In this document: piece by piece, positions 8,864-18,600 of the stretch | Layout of the letters: each line of letters starts with the position of its first letter | Numbering within the stretch: the stretch's first letter is position 1 | NCBI RefSeq assembly: GCF_015624485.1 | Contig: NZ_CP061378.1 | Span: 5,828,001-5,892,000 of the forward strand | Direction of reading: 5' to 3' | Source: Bradyrhizobium genosp. L | GTDB taxonomy: Bacteria; Pseudomonadota; Alphaproteobacteria; Rhizobiales; Xanthobacteraceae | DNA: 64,000 nt | Notes under the pieces: model-generated | Database searches by the model: none | What the model was told of the DNA's origin: nothing | Seen by the model: only the letters and a program-made list of their open reading frames with translations | Program-made: the position numbers and the translations under genes

Positions 8864-9637
8864 CTATTGTCCCGTAAACTGCGCCTTGCGCTTCGCGACA
8901 AAGGCCTTGCGGCCTTCCTGCGCATCCGCGCTCTCGCGGATCACCATTTGTACTTCGAGCTCGCGGGCAAACTGGCCGGCATAGGTCGCATGCTCGCTCT
9001 CCTCGAGCAGTTGCCGCGTCGCGACCAGCGCCCGCGTGGGCCCGTCCGCAAGGCGCCGCGCCAACGCCTTCGCTGCGTCGAGCAGGTCCGCGTCGTCGAC
9101 GACCTCGCGCACCAGTCCCCACTCCCTGGCCCGCTCGGCGGAGAGCGCCTCGTTGAGCAGCATCAGCTCGAGCGCGCGCTGCCGGCCGATCAGGCGTGGC
9201 AAAAGCCAGGTCGAGCCGAGATCGGGCACCAGCGCGATCCGGCTGAACACCTGGATGAAGCTCGCCGAGCGCGCCGCCAGGATGACGTCGCCGGACATCG
9301 CCAGGCTGAAGCCGCCGCCGGCGGCGACCCCGTTGACGGCGACCACCACCGGCACACGACATTCGCGCAAAGCGCTCAGTGCCGGCCAGTAATGCGTCAT
9401 CACACCAACATAGATGTTGTCGCCGAGCGAATTGGCGGCCTTGAGGTTCTGCCCCGAGCAGAAGCCGCGGCCCTCCCCGGTCAGCACCAACGCACGGATG
9501 CTGGCGTCGGCGGTCATCTCGCCGATCGCACGGGCGAGATCGCCGAGCAGCTCCGGGGTCATCGCATTGAGGCTCGAGGGATCGTCGAGCGTCAAGATGC
9601 CGACCTTGCCGTCACGCTCGCGCTTCACAGCCGCCAT
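8864..9637 (-). CDS. Enoyl-CoA hydratase/isomerase family protein
   Basis: A crotonase-superfamily enzyme of 257 residues. LTLDDPSSLNAMTPELL near the N terminus and GRGFCSGQNLK and AVNGVAAGGGFSLAMSGD in the core form the CoA pocket and oxyanion hole. The catalytic-region segment FSRIALVPDLGSTWLLPRLIG has Asp rather than the paired Glu residues of true hydratases. This fits a PaaG-like isomerase (ring-opened or epoxidised acyl-CoA isomerase) better than a beta-oxidation hydratase. The start at 9637 has GGAG about 7 bp upstream; a longer frame to 9763 looks non-coding. No phenylacetate genes are adjacent. Confidence 0.88.
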   Translation of the reverse strand: MAAVKRERDGKVGILTLDDPSSLNAMTPELLGDLARAIGEMTADASIRALVLTGEGRGFCSGQNLKAANSLGDNIYVGVMTHYWPALSALRECRVPVVVAVNGVAAGGGFSLAMSGDVILAARSASFIQVFSRIALVPDLGSTWLLPRLIGRQRALELMLLNEALSAERAREWGLVREVVDDADLLDAAKALARRLADGPTRALVATRQLLEESEHATYAGQFARELEVQMVIRESADAQEGRKAFVAKRKAQFTGQ

Positions 9638-9730
9638 GCTCATGCTCCCTGAAGGTTCTTGCCCTGATGGTTCTTGTTGCGCTGACTGCGCGATGCTTGG
9701 CATGCTACGCCAACGTGCCCGACCCGCAAC

Positions 9731-9835
9731 TAAAGCGCGATGAGATTGGGTTGAAATCGTCATCGCGCTTTAGCCCTTTGTTTGAGCATGATCTTTTCGG
9801 AAAACCGCTCCACACTTTTCCGGATCATGCTCTAG
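9731..9835 (+). repeat. Bradyrhizobium-type intergenic repeat, copy 1
   Basis: Two hairpin-forming modules. TAAAGCGCGATGAGATTGGG...CATCGCGCTTTA is followed by TTTGAGCATGATCTTTTCGG...CGGATCATGCTCTAG. Copies 2 to 4 are at 13337, 37211 and 37327. It lies in the promoter-side gap before the gamma-glutamyltransferase gene. Confidence 0.9.
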
Positions 9836-9865
9836 AACAGCGAAGCAACGCCAGGAAGCAGTGCC

Positions 9866-11458
9866 ATGTCCGACCAGTTCTCCACCTCGCAAGTGATCCG
9901 CAAGCCCGCCGTCAGCTCCAAGGGCGGCATCGTCGCTGCGCAGTCGCGCAAGGCGGCCGAAGTCGGCGCCGAGGTATTGGCCGCGGGCGGCGATTGCGTC
10001 GATGCAGTGATTGCAACCACCTTCGCGCTCGGTGTGCTGGAGCCCTGGATGAGCGGCGCCGGTGGCGGCGGCGCCATGGTGCTTTATCGCGCCCGCGACA
10101 ACCGCTGCGAGGTGATCGACTACGGCATGCGCGCGCCCGACAGCCTGCGCGTGGAAGATTATCCGCTGACCGGCAGCGGCGTTGCCTCCGACATCTTTCC
10201 CTGGGCACGGGTCAAGGACGACCGCAACCTGCACGGCCCCGGCTCGATCGCGGTGCCCGGCGTGGTCGCCGGCATGGAGGAAGCGCATCGTCGCCACGCC
10301 AAACTGCCGTGGAAGGAGCTGCTGGCGCCGAGCGTGGAGCTCGCCGGCGAAGGCCTGCTGGTCGATTGGTGGACCACCGCCATGATCGCGAGCTCCGCTG
10401 CGGATCTGAGGCGCTATCCCGCCAGCGCCGCGGCCTATCTCGTGGACGGCCTGCCGCCCAATGCGCAATGGGGCATCAAGTCGGTGGTACGGATGGCGCA
10501 GGACCGGCTGAAGGCGACGATGGCGCAGCTCGCGGCAGCCGGCCCGCGTGACTTCTACGAGGGCGATCTGGCGCGCTCGATCGCCGACGATATCCAGGCC
10601 GCCGGCGGCGCATTGTCGGTGCGTGACCTCGCCGCGTTCCGTGCCGCCCTGCGCGAGCCGCTCAAGATCCCCTATCGCGGCGGTACCGTCTACGCGACAC
10701 CGGAGCTAACCGCGGGTCCGACCATGGCGCGCACGCTCGGTCTGCTCCAGAAGGCGTTCGAGCCCGCGCGCGGCGGTCCGGATGCCGTGGCCTACGCGGC
10801 CTATGTCGAGGCGCTGCAGGCCGCCTATCGTGAACGGCTGCAGGACATGGGCGACCTCGACGGCCACCGTGCGCTCGGCGCCGAGGCGATCGCGCCGTCC
10901 TGCACCACGCATTTTTCCGCGGTCGACCGCGACGGCAACATGGCCGCGGTGACGCAGACGCTGCTGTCGACCTTCGGCTCCAAATTCGTGACGCCGAACA
11001 CCGGGCTCACCATGAACAACGGCATCATGTGGTTCGACCCTGCGCAGGGCAACCCGAACTCGCTCGCGCCCGGCAAACGCTGCCTGACCAACTACACGCC
11101 CGTCGTGGCGCAGGCCGCCGACGGGCGGACGCTTGCCGCCGGCGCCTCGGGCGGCCGCCGCATCCTGCCCGCGATATCGCAGCTCTTGTCGTTCGTGATG
11201 GATTTCGGCATGGACCTCGACGCCGCGATTCACCAGCCGCGCATCGACGCCAGCGAAGCCGCGGTCGTGATCGGCGACGTGCGGCTGCCCCAGCCAGTGC
11301 GCGACACGCTGCGCGGCCGCTTCGACTATGAGGAAGCGCGCATCCAGACCCTGCCGATGAAATTCGCCTGCCCGAGCCTCGTGCTGCGCCACGGCACCAC
11401 CAACAGCGGCGCCACCGAACCGTTCCAGCCCTGGGGCGATGCGGTCGCGGAGGGGTGA
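9866..11458 (+). CDS. Gamma-glutamyltransferase family protein
   Basis: An Ntn-hydrolase of 530 residues that would cleave itself into large and small subunits. The predicted nucleophile is Thr in SCTTHFSAVDRDGNM (around residue 350), the expected position at the start of the small subunit. The N-terminal GGDCVDAVIATTFALGVLEP and GAGGGGAMVLYRA, plus small-subunit ASGGRRILPAISQ and the segment LNNGIMWFDP-like (TMNNGIMWFDPAQG), fit the family. No export signal is seen, so the enzyme is probably cytoplasmic and may act on a gamma-glutamyl or related amide other than glutathione. AGGAAG lies about 9 bp before the ATG. Confidence 0.9.
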   Translation: MSDQFSTSQVIRKPAVSSKGGIVAAQSRKAAEVGAEVLAAGGDCVDAVIATTFALGVLEPWMSGAGGGGAMVLYRARDNRCEVIDYGMRAPDSLRVEDYPLTGSGVASDIFPWARVKDDRNLHGPGSIAVPGVVAGMEEAHRRHAKLPWKELLAPSVELAGEGLLVDWWTTAMIASSAADLRRYPASAAAYLVDGLPPNAQWGIKSVVRMAQDRLKATMAQLAAAGPRDFYEGDLARSIADDIQAAGGALSVRDLAAFRAALREPLKIPYRGGTVYATPELTAGPTMARTLGLLQKAFEPARGGPDAVAYAAYVEALQAAYRERLQDMGDLDGHRALGAEAIAPSCTTHFSAVDRDGNMAAVTQTLLSTFGSKFVTPNTGLTMNNGIMWFDPAQGNPNSLAPGKRCLTNYTPVVAQAADGRTLAAGASGGRRILPAISQLLSFVMDFGMDLDAAIHQPRIDASEAAVVIGDVRLPQPVRDTLRGRFDYEEARIQTLPMKFACPSLVLRHGTTNSGATEPFQPWGDAVAEG

Positions 11459-11714
11459 AGCGATCACGGCGGCATGCACGCTCGCCGTCCCTGATTTCGC
11501 ACACGCGGTGTCGTCACCCGCGCATGGGGTTGATCCAGTATTCCTGAGGCAGTCGTGCTTGAGCCGATGGGCCGCGGCGTGCCGGGTCGCCCGGTCCATG
11601 TGCGCAATTGCGCACAGGCCGGGCGATGACAGCGGTGGGTGGGGACGCATTGCGCGGCCGCATGTTCGACACGAACGGCTGGCAGGGTGCAGCCTTTCCC
11701 CTTTCGGAGCGGTC

Positions 11715-12821
11715 ATGCGTTGTCTTCCGTTGGTCGGCGCGATCCTGTTGTTTCTCACGGTTTCCACGGCGCAGGCAGCGGGCCTCAGGGCCTTCAACGT
11801 TCCCGCAGGCCCCGGCGGGCCGGCGATCCGGGGCGTGATATGGCATCCCTGTGCGCAGCCGCCGCAGGAAATCGATGCCCGCGACGGCAGAACGTTCTTC
11901 GGCGTGAACGATTGCGCGATCGTGGGCGACAGGCTTCCGCTGATCGTGATCTCGCATGGCCGGCGCGGGTGGCTCGGCGGTCACCATGACACGGCCGAGG
12001 CCCTGGCAGACGCCGGCTTCGTCGTTCTGACGATCAATCATCCGACCGACACCTGGAGCGACACCAGCGGCACCGACAGCCTTGCCGTCCTGGTCGAGCG
12101 GCCCGCCGATATCCAGCGTGCGATCGACTACGCGCTCACTGGCTGGCCGGACGCGGCGCGCATCGACGCGGGGCGCATCGGTCTCTACGGTTTTTCCTGG
12201 GGCGGCTACACCGCGCTCGCCGTGATCGGCGGCAAGCCCGACCTCCGCAAGGGCCTGCCCAACTGTCGGACGTCGGGCTTGCGCGCCTGCAAGGAACTCG
12301 AGGATGGGCAGCTTCCGCGCGGGCCGGTCGTCCATGATCCGCGCGTCCGCGCGGCCGTCATCGTCGATCCATATCCGGCGTTTTTGTTTCCGGAGGAAAA
12401 TCTGAAAGGCGTGACGATCCCGGTGCAGTTGTGGAGTTCGGATCCCGCCCAGAATGGCGACGGCCTGTCCGGGTGTTGTGCCGCCGACATCAAGGACCGG
12501 CTTCCCGCAAAGCCCGACTATCACTTCGTCAAGGACGCGAAGCACTTCTCGTTCCTTGCGCTCTGCACGCCGAAGGAGGCGGAGACCGCGAACACCTGCA
12601 CCGACGCGCCGGGCTTCGATCGCGCCGCGTTTCACAAGCAGTTTCACGCCGCGGCCATCGCGTTCTTCAGAAAGCACCTGGGCGAGGCCGCGACGCGCTC
12701 AGGCCGTGCGCCGGAACACAAGGACTCGACCAGCACCGGAATGGCAACTGATCCATCCCGGCCCGCGTGCATTGCATCACGGAAGCGTCTACAATGGCGC
12801 AGCCGCCAAGCCCGGAGATGA
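11715..12821 (+). CDS. Exported alpha/beta hydrolase (PAF-acetylhydrolase / dienelactone hydrolase-like)
   Basis: The start at 11715 has GGAG at 11706-11709 and opens a clear Sec signal peptide (MRCLPLVGAILLFLTVSTAQ, cut near AQAAG). The mature part is an alpha/beta hydrolase with HG oxyanion region (VISHGRRGWLGG), nucleophile elbow GFSWGG (YGFSWGGYTALAV), an acid region around AVIVDPYPAF, and His in DAKHFSFL. The arrangement resembles exported lipoprotein-like hydrolases related to platelet-activating-factor acetylhydrolase. Substrate unknown. The longer upstream frame is rejected as lacking a start site. A conserved small gene follows 3 bp later. Confidence 0.88.
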   Translation: MRCLPLVGAILLFLTVSTAQAAGLRAFNVPAGPGGPAIRGVIWHPCAQPPQEIDARDGRTFFGVNDCAIVGDRLPLIVISHGRRGWLGGHHDTAEALADAGFVVLTINHPTDTWSDTSGTDSLAVLVERPADIQRAIDYALTGWPDAARIDAGRIGLYGFSWGGYTALAVIGGKPDLRKGLPNCRTSGLRACKELEDGQLPRGPVVHDPRVRAAVIVDPYPAFLFPEENLKGVTIPVQLWSSDPAQNGDGLSGCCAADIKDRLPAKPDYHFVKDAKHFSFLALCTPKEAETANTCTDAPGFDRAAFHKQFHAAAIAFFRKHLGEAATRSGRAPEHKDSTSTGMATDPSRPACIASRKRLQWRSRQARR

Positions 12822-12824
12822 CGC

Positions 12825-13031
12825 ATGTCCCATAACTACAAACTGAACGAAGACGTCCACCACCAGCCCCAAGGACCGCAAGGGCGTGCCGAAGTCGAAC
12901 CGCCGATGGTCTACACCATCGTGCAACGCATGCCGATCGAAGCTGACGGGCGTCTCAGATACCGCATCAGGAGCAAGTCGGAGAATATCGAGCGCGTCGT
13001 GACGGAAGACCAGCTTTCATACTCGCAATGA
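12825..13031 (+). CDS. Small conserved hypothetical protein (68 aa)
   Basis: Starts 3 bp after the hydrolase gene with GGAG at about 12814-12817. The product is hydrophilic, with no signal or membrane segment: MSHNYKLNEDVHHQPQGP at the N terminus and MVYTIVQRMPIEADGRLRYR in the middle, which reads like a compact beta-rich fold. Very similar small proteins are common in rhizobia, to my recollection, but no function is known. Confidence 0.7.
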   Translation: MSHNYKLNEDVHHQPQGPQGRAEVEPPMVYTIVQRMPIEADGRLRYRIRSKSENIERVVTEDQLSYSQ

Positions 13032-13104
13032 ACGCGCTTGATGACGCGTCAGAGGGGTTCTGTCATGCTGCTCTTGCATCATCATAAACCGGAGGAGGAC
13101 TGAC

Positions 13105-13239
13105 ATGGCCAAGGGCGAGCAAAGAAGCAATCGAGAAGCCAAGAAGCCCAAGAAGGAGAAGATCAAGACCATCGCTGCGGCGCCCAGCCAGAAGACCGCC
13201 GGATGGCAGCCGGCCATCGGCTCCGGCAAAAAGAAGTAG
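13105..13239 (+). CDS. Lysine-rich 44-aa protein
   Basis: Preceded by an excellent ribosome site (GGAGGAGGAC, ATG 4 bp later). The product MAKGEQRSNREAKKPKKEKI... ends SGKKK and is strongly basic, with a few small residues between the Lys clusters. This is a recurrent tiny basic protein type of rhizobia. Nucleic-acid binding is possible from charge alone. It is below the usual annotation length but has clear initiation signals. Confidence 0.7.
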   Translation: MAKGEQRSNREAKKPKKEKIKTIAAAPSQKTAGWQPAIGSGKKK

Positions 13240-13336
13240 ATCTGGCGGCGGTCGTTCGACGATACGGCCGCTGAGATCACAGCAAGCCGCGACCGCTCAG
13301 CATGCCGCGGCGTTGTTCCGATGCTCAGTTATCGGC

Positions 13337-13441
13337 CTAAAGCGCGACGAGATTGGGTTGAATCGTCATCGCGCTTTAGCTCTTTGTTTGAGCATGATCT
13401 TTTCGGAAAACCGCTTCACACTTTTTCGGATCATGCTCTAG
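13337..13441 (+). repeat. Bradyrhizobium-type intergenic repeat, copy 2
   Basis: Same two-module element as 9731-9835 (CTAAAGCGCGACGAGATTGGG and TTTGAGCATGATCTTTTCGG). Its last bases (CTCTAG) contain the stop codon of the DUF1488 gene on the opposite strand. Confidence 0.9.
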
Positions 13442-13725
13442 CATCCGCGACCGCGAAAATCGATGCCGCGCAAAATGATGCCCGGAGGATTGCCTTCGAA
13501 CTCCCGCGCGTCGAATTTGCGCGATGCGCATTGCTCGATGCGATCCCGCAACCGCTGGAATTGCTGTTCGCGCTGGTCGGCCGCAGTCCGCGAGACGTGC
13601 TCGATCTCGTCCATTGCCGCGGCGCTGATCGCGCACGGAATCTCCCTGGTGCCATCCATCATCGAGAACAGCACCACCATGCGATTGAATTCATAGCCCC
13701 CGACATTACCGCGCATCAGCGTCAT
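13438..13725 (-). CDS. DUF1488 family protein
   Basis: The 95-residue protein is MTLMRGNVGGYEFNRMVVLF..., followed by SMMDGTREIPCAISAAAMD, then a helical FQRLRDRIEQCASRKFDA. The phrase 'genome position, DG-x-x-IPC-x-IS-x-x-AMD' is the DUF1488 pattern; function is unknown. The ATG at 13725 overlaps the stop (GCATGA) of an upstream frame, and GGAAGG lies about 9 bp before it. The stop codon lies within repeat copy 2, so the extreme C terminus is encoded next to or by the repeat. Confidence 0.75.
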   Translation of the reverse strand: MTLMRGNVGGYEFNRMVVLFSMMDGTREIPCAISAAAMDEIEHVSRTAADQREQQFQRLRDRIEQCASRKFDAREFEGNPPGIILRGIDFRGRGC

Positions 13726-13868
13726 GCGAGCTGCCTTCCGGTTGTTGGAGCGCGGGTGCTGCGGGCTCCCGTGACGGTCACTTCTTCTTGGGCCGGCTGA
13801 GGATTGATCTCGGCGATCCGGCGCAAGCACTCGGCTTCGGACTCGTGCGGGTCGACGATTCGGCCCGT

Positions 13869-14165
13869 TCAACTCTCGCCGGCAAGCCGGGTCAGGTCGG
13901 CCAGCACCGCCGCCACAAGGTCACGGTGATGCGTATCGGTGGGCGCCAGACCGGCGGCATACAGATTCAGCACGTAGCGCGCCTTTTCGACGGCCTCCGG
14001 CCATGACGAGGCCGGGACCGCGACGAGCTGGAGCTCCACGGCCGCCTGACGTTCGCGCAGCATCTTGGCGTTGACCTCGACGTCGGCGATCACGCGACGG
14101 ATGTCGGTGGCTTTTTGCGCAGCCAGGCCGCGATGCTTGTCGAGATCGATCGGAGGCTCGGTCAT
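13869..14165 (-). CDS. Hypothetical helical protein (98 aa)
   Basis: Starts at ATG 14165 (MTEPPIDLDKHRGLAAQKAT) and is rich in charged helices (DIRRVIADVEVNAKMLRERQ), with a middle AVPASSWPEAVEKARYVLNL and end ADLTRLAGES. Cytoplasmic, no recognised family. It reads like a real gene in codon choice and composition. The frame continues open after its stop for 47 codons, ending exactly at the start of the DUF1488 gene (see findings). Confidence 0.65.
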   Translation of the reverse strand: MTEPPIDLDKHRGLAAQKATDIRRVIADVEVNAKMLRERQAAVELQLVAVPASSWPEAVEKARYVLNLYAAGLAPTDTHHRDLVAAVLADLTRLAGES

Positions 14166-14355
14166 GACGGCACATTCGTCGCTGCGTTGCGCGTCCGACA
14201 GATCGACCCCACGCTTCGACGAACAAGAGCCACGTTTTCCATCACGACCGACCGTGCGCGCTATCGCCGCAAATAGCTATCGTTTTCTCGCGCAATGCGC
14301 CCATTTGGACGAATAAGGCGGCCGGTGCCGAGGGCGACGCGATCGCTCCGGTCGA

Positions 14356-15057
14356 TCAGGCAGCGTTGCATCGCGCCAGCAGGGTGACTTCGTCCATCCC
14401 GTAGCCTTCGACCGTGCTGACGGTGCAGCCGAGCTCGCGTTCGCAGTAGCGAATCCACGGCCCGGGGCTGGTGCGATAGAGCTGCACCCCGGCGGCATCC
14501 GCTTCTGCCGTGCCGGTGACAAAGTTGACGGCGAAGCCGCGCTCGCTGGCGCGGCGGAGGTCGGTGAGCATCTCGGCGACAAACGCCTCCCAGGATGGGC
14601 GGGAGCTGCCGACATTGACGTTCATGATACCGCTGGCGACCGAATAGGTCGCAACGCGCGGGCTGCCCCTGGCAAGCTTGAAACGCCGCCCCGGCGCCGA
14701 GAAGCGGCGGCGCGCACGCCTGATCATGGCAAGCGACAGGTCGGTCCCGAGATAGTCGATGACGGCTTGCGGATGGCGCCTGGCGAGGTAGGCGCACAGC
14801 GCGCCGTATCCGCAGCCGATGTCGTTCAGGCTGAACGGCGCGGAAAAATCGCAGAGCTTCAGCAACTGGACGAAGCGAAGCTCCTGGGTGGCCTGGCAGG
14901 ACCAGTCCACCCCGCGCGGGGTAGCGCCGAATTCGGCCACCCGCGCGCTGTAGTAGGATTCGACATCGGCATACAGGCCGGAGAACCGTGCCCGGTCGCG
15001 TTGAGCGCCGGAACCTGCGGTCTCCGCCGCGATGCTCATGTCTTGCCCATTACTCAC
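14356..15057 (-). CDS. Class I SAM-dependent methyltransferase
   Basis: A 233-residue protein with the SAM-binding motif NDIGCGYGALCAYL and the following acidic segment DYLGTDLSLAMIRRAR. Together with VASGIMNVNVG and the C-terminal VEGYGMDEVTLLARC these give a complete Rossmann-type methyltransferase. The GTG at 15057 is taken as start because it follows the upstream gene by 4 bp; an ATG at 15039 is an alternative. It is probably co-transcribed with the gene at 15062-15559. The substrate is not predictable. Confidence 0.82.
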   Translation of the reverse strand: MSNGQDMSIAAETAGSGAQRDRARFSGLYADVESYYSARVAEFGATPRGVDWSCQATQELRFVQLLKLCDFSAPFSLNDIGCGYGALCAYLARRHPQAVIDYLGTDLSLAMIRRARRRFSAPGRRFKLARGSPRVATYSVASGIMNVNVGSSRPSWEAFVAEMLTDLRRASERGFAVNFVTGTAEADAAGVQLYRTSPGPWIRYCERELGCTVSTVEGYGMDEVTLLARCNAA

Positions 15058-15061
15058 TTAT

Positions 15062-15559
15062 TCATTTCTTGGCCTTCTTGGCCCGCCGCTGCTTGGCTGC
15101 GTCAGCGGCTTCCTTGCGGGCAACCTGGCTCGGCTTGGTCGGAATCGAGAGCACCCGGTACGGCTGGGTCGAGTAGATCAGCGGGGTTCCGCCCTCGGAT
15201 GCGAACGTCACCTGCGCATTGTCCTTCATGGCGTGAACGCCGACGAACACCGGCAGGAGCGAGCCCTGCGTGAGCGCATGCCGGAACGCCTGGATCACCC
15301 GGTTGTAGCCGCTCACATTGGCCACGTCGGAGGGATAGTCCTTCAACGTGCCGAGGAAGGTGTACCAGCGCTGGCGCTCGGCCCGGTCGCTCGGCTCGAT
15401 CCCGATCAGCTTGAAAGATTGCTCGAGCGGATGCTTGGGCGAGAAGATGTCGAATTCCTTCTGCAGCTCGACCATCTCCGCGATCCCGGCCGGGCCGAAC
15501 CGCTTGTTCAGCAGTTCCAGCACGTCGCGCGTCGTCTCGTCTTGAATAGCTCTTCCCAT
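15062..15559 (-). CDS. Hypothetical protein with basic C-terminal tail (165 aa)
   Basis: Begins MGRAIQDETTRDVLELLNKR and is soluble, with mixed helices (RFGPAGIAEMVELQKEFDIF) and a middle segment around GYNRVIQAFRHALTQGSLLP. The C terminus ends in an Ala/Lys-rich tail (AKQRRAKKAKK). No family recognised. It lies between the cyclase-like gene upstream and the methyltransferase downstream on the same strand. Confidence 0.65.
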   Translation of the reverse strand: MGRAIQDETTRDVLELLNKRFGPAGIAEMVELQKEFDIFSPKHPLEQSFKLIGIEPSDRAERQRWYTFLGTLKDYPSDVANVSGYNRVIQAFRHALTQGSLLPVFVGVHAMKDNAQVTFASEGGTPLIYSTQPYRVLSIPTKPSQVARKEAADAAKQRRAKKAKK

Positions 15560-15601
15560 GAAAACCCCCTCAGTAGCTTGCTTCGAGAAATAAAAATGAT
15601 G

Positions 15602-18600
15602 TTAGCGGCGTCGCTCGAGGTGCAATCGAAGCTGATCGAGCTGTGGCTCGAAATAGGCTGCCCCGGACACGTCCAGCAGATTCTGGGCTGCGCTGACAAG
15701 CGCGTCAAGCTCGTCATGCGATGTGTTGCCGAGCGCGCAAACGATCAGGCCGCGCAGCACGGTCGCGTGCAGCTCGGCAACGCGATCCGTCCTGCGCCGC
15801 GCGACCGTGAGCGCCTCGTCGGCCGATTGCAGGGCGGCATCAAAGTCGGCGGCGAGATAAAGCGCTTCGGTCAGGTCGGCGAGCATGCGCGCCTCGAACT
15901 CCAGGCCGGCGCGCGCCGAGCGTGCAAAGTCGATCGCCTCCCGAAGCTGCGGCGCGGCGACCCTGAAGTCACCCGCCGCGGCGCTGGCAAGGCCCGCGCT
16001 TGCGACCGCGGCGACCCGCAGGTAGGGCGTTCCGGACTGCTCGGCCAATTCGGCGATCCTGGCGGCATGCGGCTTGGCGAGTTCCGGCCGGCTGCGCCGC
16101 CAGGCCATCTCGACCATCGCGAAATGCGGGATGAACTGCACGACCGCCGCGAAACGCTCCGGCTCGGCCCGCAGCACCTCGGCGATCCGCTGCTCGGCCT
16201 CGTCGAACCGGCCGAGCCGGACCAGGATCCGGGTGCTGAGACACTTGATCCAGTGCTCGACGTCGAAGCCGAGGATCTGGTTGGGGTTGAGGCCGAGGGT
16301 GACGTTGTTGTCGAAACCGCCCTGCTCGGCAATGGTCGCAAGCGCCACCTGGCCGGCGTCCAGCGCCTCGCCGAGGCGACCCGACAGGAAGAACGCCTGG
16401 CTCAGCATGGCGTTGACCGTGGCAAACCGTCCGACGTCGCCGGTGTCGGAGGTGAGCTTCACCGCGTCCTGCACCAGATTGACATAGTCGTCGGCCGCCG
16501 CGGTCGCGGCCAGGATCCGGCCATAGGCGCCGAGCAGGATCGGCTCGTTCATCCGGTCCGCCGTGCGCGCGTATTTGATCGCCTCTTCGGCGTAAGGCTT
16601 GACCTCTTCGGCTGACATTCCCTCGCGCCAGCCGAAATTGAGGATCTGGCCGCTCGACATCGCCCGCAGCCGGTCGACATATTCGGATGCCGGCTGGTCC
16701 TGCAGCAAAGCGCGAACCTTCTTCCAGCTCTTCAACGCCTCGGCGGAATTGGTCTTGCCGATCCAGCGCGCCGCCCGTTGCAGATGGGCGACCGCCTCCA
16801 GCGGCTGGCCTGCGGCCTCGTAGTGATAGGCGAGCAACCCGGCAAACTCGTCGAGCCTGCCCCAGTCGAAGCTCTCGATCGCCTTGGCCACGGTGGCGTG
16901 CAGCGTGGTCAGCCGCGACCGCAGCTGGGTTGCGTAGGCCACCTCCTGGATCAGGGGATGGCGAAACGCGAGCAGTCCCTTGTCATAGGGCGGCAGGTCG
17001 TACAGCAACTCGGCCTGCCGGAGCTGCGAGATGGCTTCCAGCAGATCGTCGTTGGGCAGCGCCGCGACCGGACGCAGCACCGACATCGCGACCAGCCGGC
17101 CGATCACGGCCGCGGTTTCCAGCACCCCCTTGGCGACGTCCTCGAGATGATCGATGCGGGCGGCGACGACGGCCTGCACCGTCGCAGGAAGCGGCACCGC
17201 ATCGATGCCATGCCTGAGCCGGTAGTTGCCGCGCTCGCCTTCCACATTGCCGCGCTCGACGACGGAGTTGGCAAGCTCCTCGATGAAGAACGGATTGCCC
17301 TGCGCGCGCTCGATGACGTTGCTGCTCAGCAGGGCCAGCGAGGGATGCCGGCCGAAATGCTCGCGCAGCAGCTCGTTCGATTCCGACCACGCCAGTGGCG
17401 GTATCGCGATCTGGCGATAGTTGGACCGCTGCATGAACGCGGCGGAGAAGCCCGGCCTGAAATTGACCAGCAGCAGCGTCGCCGTGCCGACGATCGCATC
17501 GACCAGCGCCTCGACGAACTCCTCGCTCGCCGCGTCGATCCAATGCAGATCCTCGATCAGGATGACGGTCGACATGTCGCCGGGGCGCGCCCGGACCAGC
17601 GTACGAACCAGCTCGAGCAGTTGCAGCTTGAGCGCGCGCGGATCGAGCTTCGGCGCCGGATGGTCCGGATCGGCGAGCCCGAGAAACTCCAGCAGCACCA
17701 GCAGGTCCTGGTTCGACAAGCCCATCTCGGCAAAGCGGTCGATGACGCGACGCCGGGATGTATCGATCGGCTCCTTGGCCTGGATGCCGAAATAGTCGCG
17801 CAACAGTTCGAGCACGGGCTGGAACGGCGTCGCGCGGCCATGCGCCAGCACGCGGGCCTCATAGACGCGGATGCCCCTGCGGCGGCAGTTCTCGGCGAAC
17901 TCGAAGCACAGGCGGCTCTTGCCGATGCCGGCATCGCCGACCATGCCGACCACCCGGCCGTCGCCGCCGACCGCGCGCGACAGCTCATATTCCAGGGCCG
18001 CCGTCTGCTCGGTCCGGTCGACCATCGCCGTGAGGCGCCGTCCGCTGCGGAAGATGTCGCTCGCGGGCGCGCTGAGCAGACCGGTCAGCCGGAAAACCTC
18101 GACCGGCGTGGCGATACCGCGGATCGCCTGCATGCCGAGCGGCATGACCTCGACGAACTGCCTTGCGCCGGCATAGGTGTCCCGGGTGATCAGGATCGCG
18201 CCCTCCTCCGCCATCTGCTCCATGCGGTTGGCGATATGGACGTTGGCGCCGGCGGCGTCGTAGGTCTGGTAGATGGTATTTTCGACGGTCTGGACGACCA
18301 CCTCGCCGGTGTGCAGCCCGACCCGGATCTGCATGCCGGGATCGGCCAGCCGTGCGATCGAATCCTGCATCGCAAGCGCCGCGAGGCAGCCACGGACGGC
18401 GTGGTCCTCATGCGGCCGCGGCGGCGCCCCGAACAGCGCCATCACGCCGTCGCCCTGGATCTTGTTGACGATGCCGTCGTAGCGGTGGACGGCCTCCTTC
18501 ATCAGGTCGAGCACCGGCTCCAGGCGCCGCATGCCGAGCTCGGGATCGCCGAGGCTGTCGATCAGGTTGGTCGAATTGCGGATATCGGCAAACAACAGCG

